Assembly (NCBI GenBank): GCA_003218935.1
Contig: QHPA01000193.1
Span: 1-14,442 of the forward strand
Origin: Verrucomicrobiota bacterium
GTDB taxonomy: Bacteria > Verrucomicrobiota > Verrucomicrobiia > Limisphaerales > AV2
Length of the DNA stretch: 14,442 nucleotides
Direction: 5' to 3'
Below, piece after piece: positions 1 to 7,448 of the stretch. The notes below the pieces were generated by a model, which saw only the letters and a program-made list of their open reading frames with translations, was not told the origin of the DNA and did not search any database. The stretch's first letter is position 1; each line of letters opens with the position of its first letter. The position numbers and the translations under genes were made by a program.

Positions 1-453
1 AATAATTTCCGGGTCCTTGGTCAACTGGTGCATGTCAATGATGTGGGCGAGTGCGCGCAGTTCGTGGATCGCACCGAGCGCTCGCTTCCGTTTGATCCGG
101 CCTTCGAGCGTTACCAGAAAGAAGATCGCGATGCCGACGAAGACAATGTCGTTGATTCCCGCGTCCACCGCTTGCACGAAATCCGCGAAGCTCTCCCACA
201 TTTTTGAGATTTTCACGTTCGCAAGCGCCAGCAGGATGATCGACGCAAGCAGCGCGACCAAAAATCCGATGGCGATGCGCAACGGCAACAACGGACGGGC
301 AATCCATTCGGCGCGTGTCACCGCTTCGGTCCCGATCCGCTGAAGTTCCTCCGCAACTTTGCTCAAACCCGCGCCAGGAAACCGTTCCTGGATGCGATCG
401 CGAAGCTGGCCGATGGTTTGGATAATATGGTCGGCGTTCAGGCTGCGATACAT
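1..453 (-). CDS. Two-helix membrane protein, 3' end cut by window edge
   Basis: The frame is open from an ATG at 451-453 down to base 1, giving 151 residues with no stop, so the C-terminus lies outside the window. The soluble N-terminal part (about residues 1-55) is followed by two hydrophobic segments, roughly residues 57-79 (LPLRIAIGFLVALLASIILL) and 100-116 (INDIVFVGIAIFFLV). After these comes a basic stretch (EGRIKRKR) and the motif HELRALAHIIDMHQLTKDPE at about 130-149. The basic residues after the second helix suggest that both ends face the cytoplasm. The start overlaps the last 16 bases of the upstream TPR gene, so the two are almost certainly one operon with coupled translation. I do not recognise a named family. 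The hydrophobic pattern and codon-like composition make it a real gene, but its function is unknown. Confidence 0.75.
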   Translation of the reverse strand, partial: MYRSLNADHIIQTIGQLRDRIQERFPGAGLSKVAEELQRIGTEAVTRAEWIARPLLPLRIAIGFLVALLASIILLALANVKISKMWESFADFVQAVDAGINDIVFVGIAIFFLVTLEGRIKRKRALGAIHELRALAHIIDMHQLTKDPEII

Positions 454-884
454 ACCGCCTTGCCGCGGATCCTGACCGCCTCGGTCAGCCAGCTTCGCGC
501 CCGCTCCGGGTCGCCGAGGCGGCAGGCGTAGCAGGCGAGGTTGTAGGGAATCGTGCTGACGCCGGGAAATTTTTCGACGACGGGCAGGAGCATGTCAAAC
601 GCCTCGCGCGTCCGCTTCAGCTCGTGCAGACTGTAGGATTGGTGAATCCATCCAGTGGCATCGTCAGGATCGGTCGCCACAAGTCGGCGTGCGGCCTCGA
701 GCGCCTCCGCCCAGTTCCGTTCCGCCGCGCAAATCCGCCATCCCACTTCGAGCACTTCGCGGTGCTGCCGTTGGTCCGACGAAATTTTCGTCAATTCCAT
801 TTTGGCTTCAGCTGTGTTCCCCAATTCCAGCCAGCCAATCGCTGCGTTCAGGTAATGATCGCCCGGCGGCGTCAGTTTGCCCAT
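438..884 (-). CDS. Small TPR-repeat protein
   Basis: From ATG at 882-884 this encodes 148 residues built of helix-turn-helix tetratricopeptide units. Recognisable repeats are around HYLNAAIGWLELGNTAEA, NWAEALEAARRLVATDPDD and PYNLACYACRLGDPERA, with the usual Ala/Gly/Leu spacing and a Pro/Asp at unit ends. TPR proteins bind other proteins; there is no enzymatic motif. The frame stays open to an ATG at 968, but the extra 28 codons run through an AT-rich stretch that looks like a promoter and would overlap the divergent gene's ATG, so the inner start is preferred. No clear Shine-Dalgarno sequence precedes it. The stop at 438-440 lies inside the next gene downstream (start 453), which implies co-transcription and a possible partnership with that membrane protein. 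Confidence 0.8.
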   Translation of the reverse strand: MGKLTPPGDHYLNAAIGWLELGNTAEAKMELTKISSDQRQHREVLEVGWRICAAERNWAEALEAARRLVATDPDDATGWIHQSYSLHELKRTREAFDMLLPVVEKFPGVSTIPYNLACYACRLGDPERARSWLTEAVRIRGKAVCIAA

Positions 885-962
885 AGAGATTGATGCGTTT
901 CCAGTTTGGCAAAAGGTAACAGTTAACGCAAAACAACAGAAGTTGAAACCAAAAATAGACGC
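885..962. promoter_or_regulatory. Divergent AT-rich promoter region
   Basis: This short gap between the TPR gene (minus) and the dacB-like gene (plus) is clearly richer in A and T than its surroundings, especially 900-960, which has several A-runs and a GTTAAC palindrome at about 915-920. I could not assign convincing -35/-10 boxes, so the call rests on divergent gene orientation and composition. Confidence 0.4.
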
Positions 963-2666
963 ATGCATCCAACCATCACCTTATCGGCCGGCTTCAGTCG
1001 TTTCGAGCGGGGCGGCAGCCCCTGCAAACCGTTTCAATGGTTTATTCGACGCTTGGAAAAGCCGTTAAAGCTCTTGAATCATTCTACGTTCGTCTGCGCC
1101 TTGCCCAGGCAAGGTGTTCACGAGAATTTCCGGTGGCGCGCGCTGGTTCTCTGGCTGCTCGGTCTCACGTTTCCTCTTTTCGCTACAGAAACACGTCCGC
1201 TATCGACGAACGCGGGCAGGCCGGCAGGAAACCTTGCAGAACTGCAGGCCGGAATCGCCGCCCACATTTCGCGACCACGCTTCGCGGCCGCGGCCTGGGG
1301 CGCGAAAGTCGTTTCGCTCGACACTGGCAAAGGGCTGTATGAGCACAACGCGGGCAAGCTGCTCAAGCCCGCGTCGAACGCCAAGCTCTTCACCGGCGCG
1401 CTGGCGCTCGACCGACTCGGGCCGGATTACCGCATCAAGACTTCGTGCTGCGCCGCCGGCAAACCGGACGGTGAAGGCACGCTCCACAGCGACCTGATCA
1501 TTTACGGGCGCGGCGATCCGTCGTTTGCCGCGCGGTTCAACGGCGGCGACTCCGGCAAATCACTTGATCCGCTCGTGACGACCCTGGTGGCCGCCGGCAT
1601 CAAACGGATCGAGGGTGATCTCGTCGGTGACGAAAGTTTTTTTCGCGGGCCGCCCTTCGGATCGAGCTGGACGTGGGACGATTTGCAAAACTACTACGGC
1701 GCGGAGGTGTCCGCGCTCAGTCAGGAAGACAACGTGGTTGACCTCGTTTTCAAATCGGGCGCGAAGGCAGGCGACCCTTGCGTAATCGTGAGCAAGCCGG
1801 AAACTGATTTTCTCGCCTTCATCAACCGCGCCAAAACAGCGGGCAAAGGCGGCCAGCGCGAAATCAATCTCTACCGTCCACTGCCTCAGAACACGGTTTA
1901 CATTTCCGGCTCGTTGCCGGTCGGCACCAACTGGACCGACGCCGTGAGCGTGCACAACCCGGCGCTCTGGTTCGTGACGCGCCTGAAAGCGGCGTTGGAA
2001 AAGCGCGGAATAGCTGTCGCCGGCAAATTGCGTTCCGTGAACTGGCTGGACCGCCAGGCGCAGCCGCTGGATTTCTCCAGGCTCATGGAAGTGGCCTCGA
2101 TCGAATCACGGCCCGTGAGCGAGTTGGTCAACAAGATGATGAAATCGTCGCAAAACCTCTACGCCCAGTTGTTGCTGCTGCAGGTCGGAGCGCGAAGTGA
2201 AAAGTCGGACCACGAAGCGAAAACGACGGAAGAAGCCGGCATCGCGGAGTTGAACCGATTCGCCAGGGACGCTGGCGTCAGGCGCGGCGAACTGCTTTTC
2301 GACGAAGGCTCCGGCCTGTCGCGCAGCGCTCTGGTCACGCCTGAGGCGATCGTTCAACTGCTCGCCTTCATGAGCCGGCACCGCTGCACTGAGGTTTTCC
2401 GCGACGCGCTGCCGATTGCCGGGGTGGACGGTTCGCTTCGCAACCGCATGAACGGAACCGCAGGCGAAAAGAATGTGCGGGCTAAAACCGGAACCATCGG
2501 TCACGTGCACTCGCTTTCCGGCTACGTGACGACGGCAGCCGGCGAGCACCTGGCCTTCTCCCTCATGCTGAACGCTTACGACGACGCGGGACATTCTGTC
2601 AAAGACGACCTCGATCCAATTCCCGTGATGCTGGCCGGGTTCAAAGGGCGCTCGGACAAGCCGTGA
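963..2666 (+). CDS. dacB: D-alanyl-D-alanine carboxypeptidase/endopeptidase, PBP4 (S13) family
   Basis: This is a penicillin-binding protein of the S13/PBP4 family, which trims D-Ala from peptidoglycan stem peptides or cuts cross-links in the periplasm. All three active-site motifs are present when numbered from the ATG at 963 (567 residues): SxxK as S138-N-A-K141 (nucleophile Ser138), SxN as S396-Q-N398, and K508-T-G510. The S13-typical D447-EGSGLSR segment is also present. A hydrophobic stretch (ALVLWLLGLTFPLFA, about residues 60-74) ending at an Ala-type cleavage site is a signal peptide. It sits too far in if ATG 963 is used, and the first 46 codons have poor codon bias. A TTG start at 1101 would give a normal signal peptide and may be the true start. 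The gene is single, divergent from the TPR operon and convergent with the PIG-L gene. Confidence 0.93.
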   Translation: MHPTITLSAGFSRFERGGSPCKPFQWFIRRLEKPLKLLNHSTFVCALPRQGVHENFRWRALVLWLLGLTFPLFATETRPLSTNAGRPAGNLAELQAGIAAHISRPRFAAAAWGAKVVSLDTGKGLYEHNAGKLLKPASNAKLFTGALALDRLGPDYRIKTSCCAAGKPDGEGTLHSDLIIYGRGDPSFAARFNGGDSGKSLDPLVTTLVAAGIKRIEGDLVGDESFFRGPPFGSSWTWDDLQNYYGAEVSALSQEDNVVDLVFKSGAKAGDPCVIVSKPETDFLAFINRAKTAGKGGQREINLYRPLPQNTVYISGSLPVGTNWTDAVSVHNPALWFVTRLKAALEKRGIAVAGKLRSVNWLDRQAQPLDFSRLMEVASIESRPVSELVNKMMKSSQNLYAQLLLLQVGARSEKSDHEAKTTEEAGIAELNRFARDAGVRRGELLFDEGSGLSRSALVTPEAIVQLLAFMSRHRCTEVFRDALPIAGVDGSLRNRMNGTAGEKNVRAKTGTIGHVHSLSGYVTTAAGEHLAFSLMLNAYDDAGHSVKDDLDPIPVMLAGFKGRSDKP

Positions 2667-2744
2667 CGTCTATAAGGCGGGCTGACCTCAGCGCGCCGCA
2701 GCGGGAGCTGACCGAGACCGGTGCGATGAGCTCTCCCTGATCCT

Positions 2745-2817
2745 GGTGGGGCGAGACTCCGTCGAGCCCTTACTTCCGCCCGTTGGAGATCAGGGCTCGA
2801 CGGAGTCTCGCCCCACC
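2745..2817. repeat. 26-bp perfect inverted repeat, REP-like, between convergent genes
   Basis: The arms at 2745-2770 and 2792-2817 are exact reverse complements over 26 bases, separated by 21 bases. The arm begins GGTGGGGCGAGACTCCGTCG. Flanking bases (GATC on both sides) extend the pairing imperfectly. It lies between the convergent ends of the dacB-like gene (2666) and the PIG-L gene (2902), where the long stem could end transcription from both sides. There is no U-run, so a classical intrinsic terminator is not shown. I believe it belongs to a dispersed repeat family, but other copies are not in this window. Confidence 0.85.
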
Positions 2818-2901
2818 GATCATGGCTTCAGCTCACGTAAAATTTTTGGAGGCGTTCTACTCCGGTTGCAGCTCCGCGAGCCTGGCGCATCGTGTCGTGC
2901 C

Positions 2902-3759
2902 TCAAACAAACAAACTATCGGGCTTCTCCGCGCAGCTCAGGTAACGGCCGCCTGCGTAAACATTCTCCAGCGTGCCGTCGCACCACTTTCGCAGTCGATA
3001 CAGCGTCGCGAACGTAAAGTCCGGCGCGGCGCCGCCCTGGCCGCCGACGAGTTCCGCGCCACGGCGCACGTTGTCGATCATCCACGCCGGAAGTGAGAGG
3101 TGGTACGGATTGCGCCGCACTTCGCCAACATGAAACGTCAGCGCGGTGATAAGATCAGCCACGTGTTGCGCGCTCAGTTCGACCATGAGATTCGGCGACG
3201 GATTTTGCCCCCAGAACTCCGTTTCGACGGTGTAGCAACTGAAGCTCGCCGGCAAACTCTTGAGCGCGTCCATCACCAAAAGATGAGTGCCAACGTGCGT
3301 GCTGTTCCAATCAAGGTCGTGCGGAAAGAGAATCGCGCGCGGCTGGTGCTTTGCCAGGATGCCGGCGATGGCTTTGACCGATTGCATCCAATGCGCCGGA
3401 TGCTGTTCGCGCGCTTCCGGGTTCACTTTCTCCAGACCGTTTGGCGCCGTCTGCACGAGGCCGAACCCGATGCAGTCGCAGCAATTTTGCAACTCCTGTA
3501 ACCGCTCGGCCTGGCGTTCCTTCCTGCTGCCCTGCGTAACGGCGACGTTGATGACGTTCCACTTCGCCTCGCGCAACAACCGCAGCGCCAGTCCGCCGAC
3601 AATAACTTCGTCGTCCGGGTGCGGCGAGAAAATCAAAACCTTCGGCGCGTCGGGTGGAATTTGCGTTCGCGGCAACGGCCCAAACGTGCCGAGGGGATAA
3701 CTCCTGCCCTCTTTGGCAAAACGGGCGTATTCGGAGGCGAGGTGCTGATAGGGGTTCAT
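2902..3759 (-). CDS. PIG-L/LmbE family zinc-dependent N-deacetylase
   Basis: The 285-residue protein carries the family signature H47-P-D-D-E51 directly after a beta strand (KVLIFSP), followed by a Rossmann-like pattern. A second metal-site block is PHDLDWNSTHVGTH at about 146-159, supplying the Asp/His ligands and the HxxTH motif. Members of this family remove acetyl groups from N-acetylglucosamine-containing substrates (GlcNAc-PI, GlcNAc-malate in bacillithiol synthesis, lincomycin and glycan precursors). The exact substrate cannot be read from sequence. No signal peptide is seen, so it is probably cytoplasmic. The start ATG at 3757-3759 fits the family length. It lies 272 bases downstream of a sugar-kinase-like gene on the same strand, which is compatible with an amino-sugar role, but the gap is full of repeats and an operon is not assured. 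Confidence 0.9.
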   Translation of the reverse strand: MNPYQHLASEYARFAKEGRSYPLGTFGPLPRTQIPPDAPKVLIFSPHPDDEVIVGGLALRLLREAKWNVINVAVTQGSRKERQAERLQELQNCCDCIGFGLVQTAPNGLEKVNPEAREQHPAHWMQSVKAIAGILAKHQPRAILFPHDLDWNSTHVGTHLLVMDALKSLPASFSCYTVETEFWGQNPSPNLMVELSAQHVADLITALTFHVGEVRRNPYHLSLPAWMIDNVRRGAELVGGQGGAAPDFTFATLYRLRKWCDGTLENVYAGGRYLSCAEKPDSLFV

Positions 3760-3783
3760 GGTCGCCCAGGATTAAGAAGAGAA

Positions 3784-3814
3784 AACCGCGAATGAACACA
3801 AATCCACACGAATT
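3784..3814. repeat. Dispersed intergenic repeat (CGCGAATGAACAC type)
   Basis: The stretch AACCGCGAATGAACACAAAT and the bases that follow it (to CACACGAATT) has the quasi-periodic GAATGAACAC / CACGAAT pattern that I know as a common dispersed sequence in Verrucomicrobia and Planctomycetes genomes. It is the first of three repeat blocks in the gap between the PIG-L and ROK genes. No second copy is present in this window, so the call rests on recognition. Confidence 0.4.
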
Positions 3815-3836
3815 CTCCATGGCGGTCGAACCATCG

Positions 3837-3996
3837 TTTCCCCTCACCCTGACCCTCTCCCTCGGGGAGAGGGAACAGCCGCCGCCAGACACGTGTTTTT
3901 GCGCACACTGGATTGGCAACCTCCGTCGCGGACATGGCCCTAAGACGGCGGAGGATTCTCCCTCTCCCCGAGGGAGAGGGCCGGGTTGAGGGGAAA
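3837..3996. repeat. Paired palindromic (REPIN-like) repeat
   Basis: Two 38-base blocks at 3837-3874 and 3959-3996 are reverse complements with 35 of 38 positions matching. Each block also contains its own short palindrome, CCTCTCCC-TC-GGGGAGAGG on the left and the mirror form on the right. The 84 bases between have no gene. Two inverted copies of a small palindrome with a spacer is the layout of REP doublets (REPINs), which are mobilised in trans by RAYT transposases; no such transposase is in the window. Together with 3784-3814 this accounts for the PIG-L/ROK gap. Confidence 0.8.
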
Positions 3997-4031
3997 GAGA
4001 ATGTGGCCCATCCCAACGGTCTCATGAGTAA

Positions 4032-5450
4032 TTATTTCCTGATCTCCGGCAAACTTGCCGCTGCCACCGCCTGCCCGACGCGCTTGCTCTTTTCATCCGG
4101 CAAATGCAGCGACAGTTTTTGTGCCAGTTCAGGAAAGTCAGCACGCAGGACTTCCTTCGCCTTCTGCACGATAAGATCGCCGCCCGCGCCGGAAGTGACA
4201 CGGCCCAACACTAGCAAATGCCGGAAGTCATACATATCCGCGTAATGCGCCAGCGCGTAACCGAGATACACGCCGATGGCCTCAAAAATCTTCGGCGGGC
4301 GCGGGTCGCCTTGCTGGTGCAAATCCTGGACAAACTTGAGCTGGTCGGCGGGATGGCCAGCCGGCAGCGCGATGCCGGCCGTGGACGCGAGCCGCACGAC
4401 CGCCTGCTGCGAGAAATACTGCACACCGCAGCCGATGTCCCCGGACCATTCGTCGGCTGGAGCGCGCGGATTGTAGTCAATCGGCGCGAAGGCGAGTTCG
4501 TTGAGCCAGCCAGTGATGCGGCCCTCGGCGTTCAGGAAACCCGCCGCCTGGCTCGAACCCATCGCGACGCCCAGCACGGCGCTTGTTTGCAGCGACATCG
4601 CGCCAGCGAGCGCAGTCACGTCGCCGTCGTTGGCGACTTCCAGTGGCACACCCCATTCCTGACGCAGGTTGAGGAACAATGGCCTGACTTTCCGCGCGAA
4701 CGGCTCCGGCGGCACCCCGCGGAAGAGCGACGCGACCATCACTTTGTTATCAATGTAAATGCCCGCCGAACTGCCGCCGATGGAGTCCACCCGTGGCAGA
4801 TGTTTCGCCGCGAGCTTCAAGCCGTCGTTGATTTTCGTGTAATGCCAGTCAGGGTCGGACTGCGCGCGCGGGTCCCAGTGAATTTCCGTCGTAAACGCCG
4901 GTTCACCGTTGTTTACCGCGGCGAGCTTGTAATCGCTCGCGCCGAGGTCGAAGCCAATGCGGCAGCCGTCCAGATGCCCGCCCAGCGCCATCGACGATTC
5001 GCGGGCGTCCGGCGTCTTCGCGCGATCCAGCCTTTCGACGACAAACGATTTTTCGTAAACCTGCTCCATCAGTTTCACGTCGAACGCCCGTGCGCCACGG
5101 CGCGAATAGACCTGCGCGATGTAATCGCCAATTTCACGTGAACCGCCGACCATGATTTTCCAGCCGCCGATCTGCCACAGTAGAAACTTGACGAGACGCT
5201 CGACGTAAAGCCGCGTAGTTGTGTCCTGACCGGAGTTGGCCGGAAGAATCTCCGTTTTGAAAACAGAAACATGTCCGTTGTTCCGTTCCAGAGCGATCGT
5301 CAGCGGGACTTTCGTTTTTGCGGCGGCGACGGTTTTGCGATACTCGCGGTTGCCGATCGAGACGGGACGGAAATCGGGATCCAACGACGGCGTTGCCGCC
5401 GGTTTCGCAAACAGGATTTCTGCGGATTCAGCCATTGGCGGCCCAACCAT
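4032..5450 (-). CDS. ROK-family/sugar-kinase-like protein, divergent
   Basis: From ATG at 5448-5450 this is 472 residues. The C-terminal two thirds has the actin/hexokinase fold of ROK proteins: a phosphate-1 loop GFDLGASDYK (about 166-175), the catalytic-region Asp in EVANDGDVTAL (about 271-281), and the phosphate-2/adenosine loops GVAMGSS (about 294) and LGRVTSGAGGD (about 415). It lacks the usual ROK zinc-binding Cys-rich GHxxxxxxGxxCxCGxxGC block, having only GDIGCGVQYFS at the matching place. It also carries about 160 extra N-terminal residues before the first loop. It is therefore either a divergent sugar kinase or a non-catalytic sugar sensor. The frame is open to 5504, but those 18 codons look non-coding. 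An ATG at 5433-5435 is an alternative start. A PIG-L deacetylase follows on the same strand. Confidence 0.85.
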   Translation of the reverse strand: MVGPPMAESAEILFAKPAATPSLDPDFRPVSIGNREYRKTVAAAKTKVPLTIALERNNGHVSVFKTEILPANSGQDTTTRLYVERLVKFLLWQIGGWKIMVGGSREIGDYIAQVYSRRGARAFDVKLMEQVYEKSFVVERLDRAKTPDARESSMALGGHLDGCRIGFDLGASDYKLAAVNNGEPAFTTEIHWDPRAQSDPDWHYTKINDGLKLAAKHLPRVDSIGGSSAGIYIDNKVMVASLFRGVPPEPFARKVRPLFLNLRQEWGVPLEVANDGDVTALAGAMSLQTSAVLGVAMGSSQAAGFLNAEGRITGWLNELAFAPIDYNPRAPADEWSGDIGCGVQYFSQQAVVRLASTAGIALPAGHPADQLKFVQDLHQQGDPRPPKIFEAIGVYLGYALAHYADMYDFRHLLVLGRVTSGAGGDLIVQKAKEVLRADFPELAQKLSLHLPDEKSKRVGQAVAAASLPEIRK

Positions 5451-5520
5451 AAAAACAGTCCGCCCCAACGCGCAATTCAATTTACGACTCGAATACGGGC
5501 GCACCGGCGTACCGCTCCTC

Positions 5521-5658
5521 CGTAGCGCCGACTTCCAAGTCGGCTGTATCGCGGATTTCCAAATCCGCGAACCGGGAATAGTTCAAGTGGCGCTAGAGTT
5601 TTGGTGCGTTGCCGATTTGGAAATCGGCGATACGGCAGGTTTGGAAACCTGCGCTACG
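5521..5658. repeat. Composite element of four palindromes arranged as an inverted repeat
   Basis: Four 18-base palindromes sit in order at 5527-5544 (GCCGACTT-CC-AAGTCGGC), 5551-5568 (GCGGATTT-CC-AAATCCGC), 5611-5628 (GCCGATTT-GG-AAATCGGC) and 5635-5652 (GCAGGTTT-GG-AAACCTGC). They are bounded by CGTAGC at 5521 and GCTACG at 5653. The left pair and the reverse complement of the right pair share the same layout (CGTAGC, palindrome, TATC, palindrome), with paired base changes inside the stems. The whole is thus a larger inverted repeat that could fold as a cruciform or RNA hairpin cluster. It fills the gap between the divergent ROK and UPF0324 genes and may carry or insulate their promoters. 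Confidence 0.88.
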
Positions 5659-5762
5659 ATACGAGGACAGTGTGCGGATGAGCCGCTCGTGTCCTGCACC
5701 GGCAAAAAGAGCTTTCCTTCGGCGAACGATTTTCGTATTTGTGATGGCGCCCAACCAACGCG

Positions 5763-7250
5763 ATGAGTCTGAGCCGTTCCAGCCACGCGCAGGTTCCTTT
5801 CGACAAACCGGCGACGCCCAAAGTCAGCGAGGACTGGCTGGCGCTGATCGTCGGGCTTTCCCTCTTTCTGGTCTCGTTGGGCGGCTTTGGCGGCGTTGAC
5901 GTTTTCGGCTGGGTCGTCAAGACGAATGTCTGGACGGAGGCTGTCCAAAGCATGACTCCCGTTTCGAGGGATTTTCCGCGGGTGAAAGGCATTGCCTCGT
6001 TGATCTTCACCTATCTCCTGTTGTTGGGAACGCTCATGGTTGCGGCCAAGTCGGCGCTCCGAGTCAGATTCAGCAAATTTGTTGTGGGGTTTACGCTGGT
6101 CTTCTTCATCAGCTACTTCTGCTTTGCCATCGGCCACTTCGCTTACATCGCAGCGACGCCGATTGAACTGAAAAAGTTCGGCATACCGTGGTCGATGAAT
6201 CTCACCGGTGAAGCGGGTTTCATTGTCGCGTTGATCGCCGGTTTGGTTGTGGGAAATTTTCTTCCTGGCCTGGCCAGCCTGATGAAGGACGCGGTCCGGC
6301 CGGAGCTGTACATCAAAATTGCGATCGTCTTGTTGGGGGCGACACTCGGCGTGAAAAGCGCCGAGGCCATGGGGCTGGCCAAGGCAGTCATGTTCCGCGG
6401 GCTTTGCGCCATCGTTGAAGCTTACCTCATTTACTGGGCGCTGGTGTATTTTATCGCGCGAAAATATTTCCGGTTCAGCCGCGAATGGGCGGCGCCGCTG
6501 GCGTCGGGCATTTCGATCTGCGGCGTATCCGCGGCGATTGCGACCGGCGCGGCCATTCGCGCGCGGCCCATCGTGCCGATCATGGTTTCTTCGTTGGTGG
6601 TCATCTTTGCGGTGGTCGAGTTGCTGTTGCTGCCGTTCGTGGCCCAACATTTCCTGCATCAGGAGCCGATGGTGGCCGGCGCGTGGATGGGGCTGGCGGT
6701 GAAGACCGACGGCGCGGCGATCGCGAGCGGAACGATTACCGACGCGCTGATTCGCGCCCGGGCACTGGCCGACCGCGGGGTGCAGTATCAGGAAGGTTGG
6801 ATGACAATGACCGCGACGACGGTCAAGGTTTTCATCGACATGTTCATCGGCGTGTGGTCGTTCATCCTCGCCCTGATCTGGTGCTCGAAAATTGAAAACC
6901 GGACCGGCGAGAAAGTGCGCGCCATCGAAATCTGGGAGCGCTTTCCCAAATTCGTCCTCGGCTACGCTTTGACGTTCGTTGTCCTGCTGATCTGGTGTGT
7001 CAACTCGCCCGCTCACATCGCTACCGGCAAGACCGTCACGGCCGGTACGGATGTTTTCCGGGTCCTGTTCTTCGTCCTGGCCTTCTTCACCATCGGTGTC
7101 GTTTCGAATTTCAGGCGACTTTGGCAGGAAGGCATTGGCCGGCTCGCTGCGGTCTATCTCGTCTGCCTGTTCGGTTTCATCATCTGGATCGGACTTTTGA
7201 TCTCCTGGCTTTTCTTCCACGGAATCAAGCCGCCGCCGGCAACCGGTTGA
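5763..7250 (+). CDS. UPF0324 (YeiH-type) membrane transporter, putative sulfate exporter family
   Basis: This is a 495-residue polytopic membrane protein with about ten hydrophobic helices. The family hallmarks are SGISICGVSAAIATGAAI (about 248-265) and GAWMGLAVKTDGAAIASG (about 306-323), together with LIAGLVVGNFLP and the re-entrant-like IVLLGATLGV. The family (Cons_hypoth698) is annotated as putative sulfate exporters, but the substrate has little experimental support. At 495 residues it is longer than typical YeiH proteins (about 340-350). The extra length is an N-terminal section (about 25-140) with additional helices and a C-terminal pair of helices. The start ATG 5763 has no good Shine-Dalgarno sequence. 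A small membrane-protein gene begins 19 bases after its stop, probably as part of the same transcript. A long open frame on the opposite strand here is a codon-bias shadow. Confidence 0.9.
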   Translation: MSLSRSSHAQVPFDKPATPKVSEDWLALIVGLSLFLVSLGGFGGVDVFGWVVKTNVWTEAVQSMTPVSRDFPRVKGIASLIFTYLLLLGTLMVAAKSALRVRFSKFVVGFTLVFFISYFCFAIGHFAYIAATPIELKKFGIPWSMNLTGEAGFIVALIAGLVVGNFLPGLASLMKDAVRPELYIKIAIVLLGATLGVKSAEAMGLAKAVMFRGLCAIVEAYLIYWALVYFIARKYFRFSREWAAPLASGISICGVSAAIATGAAIRARPIVPIMVSSLVVIFAVVELLLLPFVAQHFLHQEPMVAGAWMGLAVKTDGAAIASGTITDALIRARALADRGVQYQEGWMTMTATTVKVFIDMFIGVWSFILALIWCSKIENRTGEKVRAIEIWERFPKFVLGYALTFVVLLIWCVNSPAHIATGKTVTAGTDVFRVLFFVLAFFTIGVVSNFRRLWQEGIGRLAAVYLVCLFGFIIWIGLLISWLFFHGIKPPPATG

Positions 7251-7269
7251 AGAAAGAAGGGACTTCGCC

Positions 7270-7425
7270 ATGCCCGACGAACCCAAATTTTCCGAAGAGC
7301 TGAAGAAGATGGAGTACGAGCCGCTGCTGCCGGTGGAAAAAAAGCTGATCGGCTGGAGCCTCGCGCTGGGCGTCGTGCTGCTCGGTTTGCTGATCTGGAT
7401 CAGCAACAAATTCTTTCCCGGTTGA
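7270..7425 (+). CDS. Small single-pass membrane protein, transporter partner candidate
   Basis: A short frame of 51 residues starts at ATG 7270-7272 and ends at TGA 7423-7425. An AGAAGGGA Shine-Dalgarno-like sequence ends about 9 bases before the start, the best ribosome-binding site in this part of the window. The protein has a charged N-terminal half (KFSEELKKMEYEPLLPVEKK) and one clear transmembrane helix (GWSLALGVVLLGLLIWIS, about 29-46), ending in a short basic/aromatic tail. It begins 19 bases after the transporter's stop, so it is probably co-translated and may be an accessory subunit. The length, spacing and ribosome-binding site support a real gene; the function is inferred from context only. 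Confidence 0.75.
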   Translation: MPDEPKFSEELKKMEYEPLLPVEKKLIGWSLALGVVLLGLLIWISNKFFPG

Positions 7426-7448
7426 AAATTGCAATCGTCCCGTTGGGC

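Noticed and set aside
885..968. Upstream ATG extension of the TPR protein giving a Cys/Phe-rich hydrophobic N-terminus
   Set aside because: It would overlap the divergent gene's ATG and occupies the AT-rich promoter-like stretch; the inner ATG at 884 fits TPR proteins better.
2746..3096. Plus-strand frame beginning MGRDSVEP
   Set aside because: It starts inside the 26-bp inverted repeat and then runs antisense to the PIG-L gene; this is a repeat-derived artefact.
5583..7409. 608-codon open frame on the minus strand opposite the transporter gene
   Set aside because: Composition is dominated by Asp, Arg, Gln and Glu in a low-complexity pattern, with no domains; it mirrors the hydrophobic codons of a convincing plus-strand transporter and runs into a repeat element.
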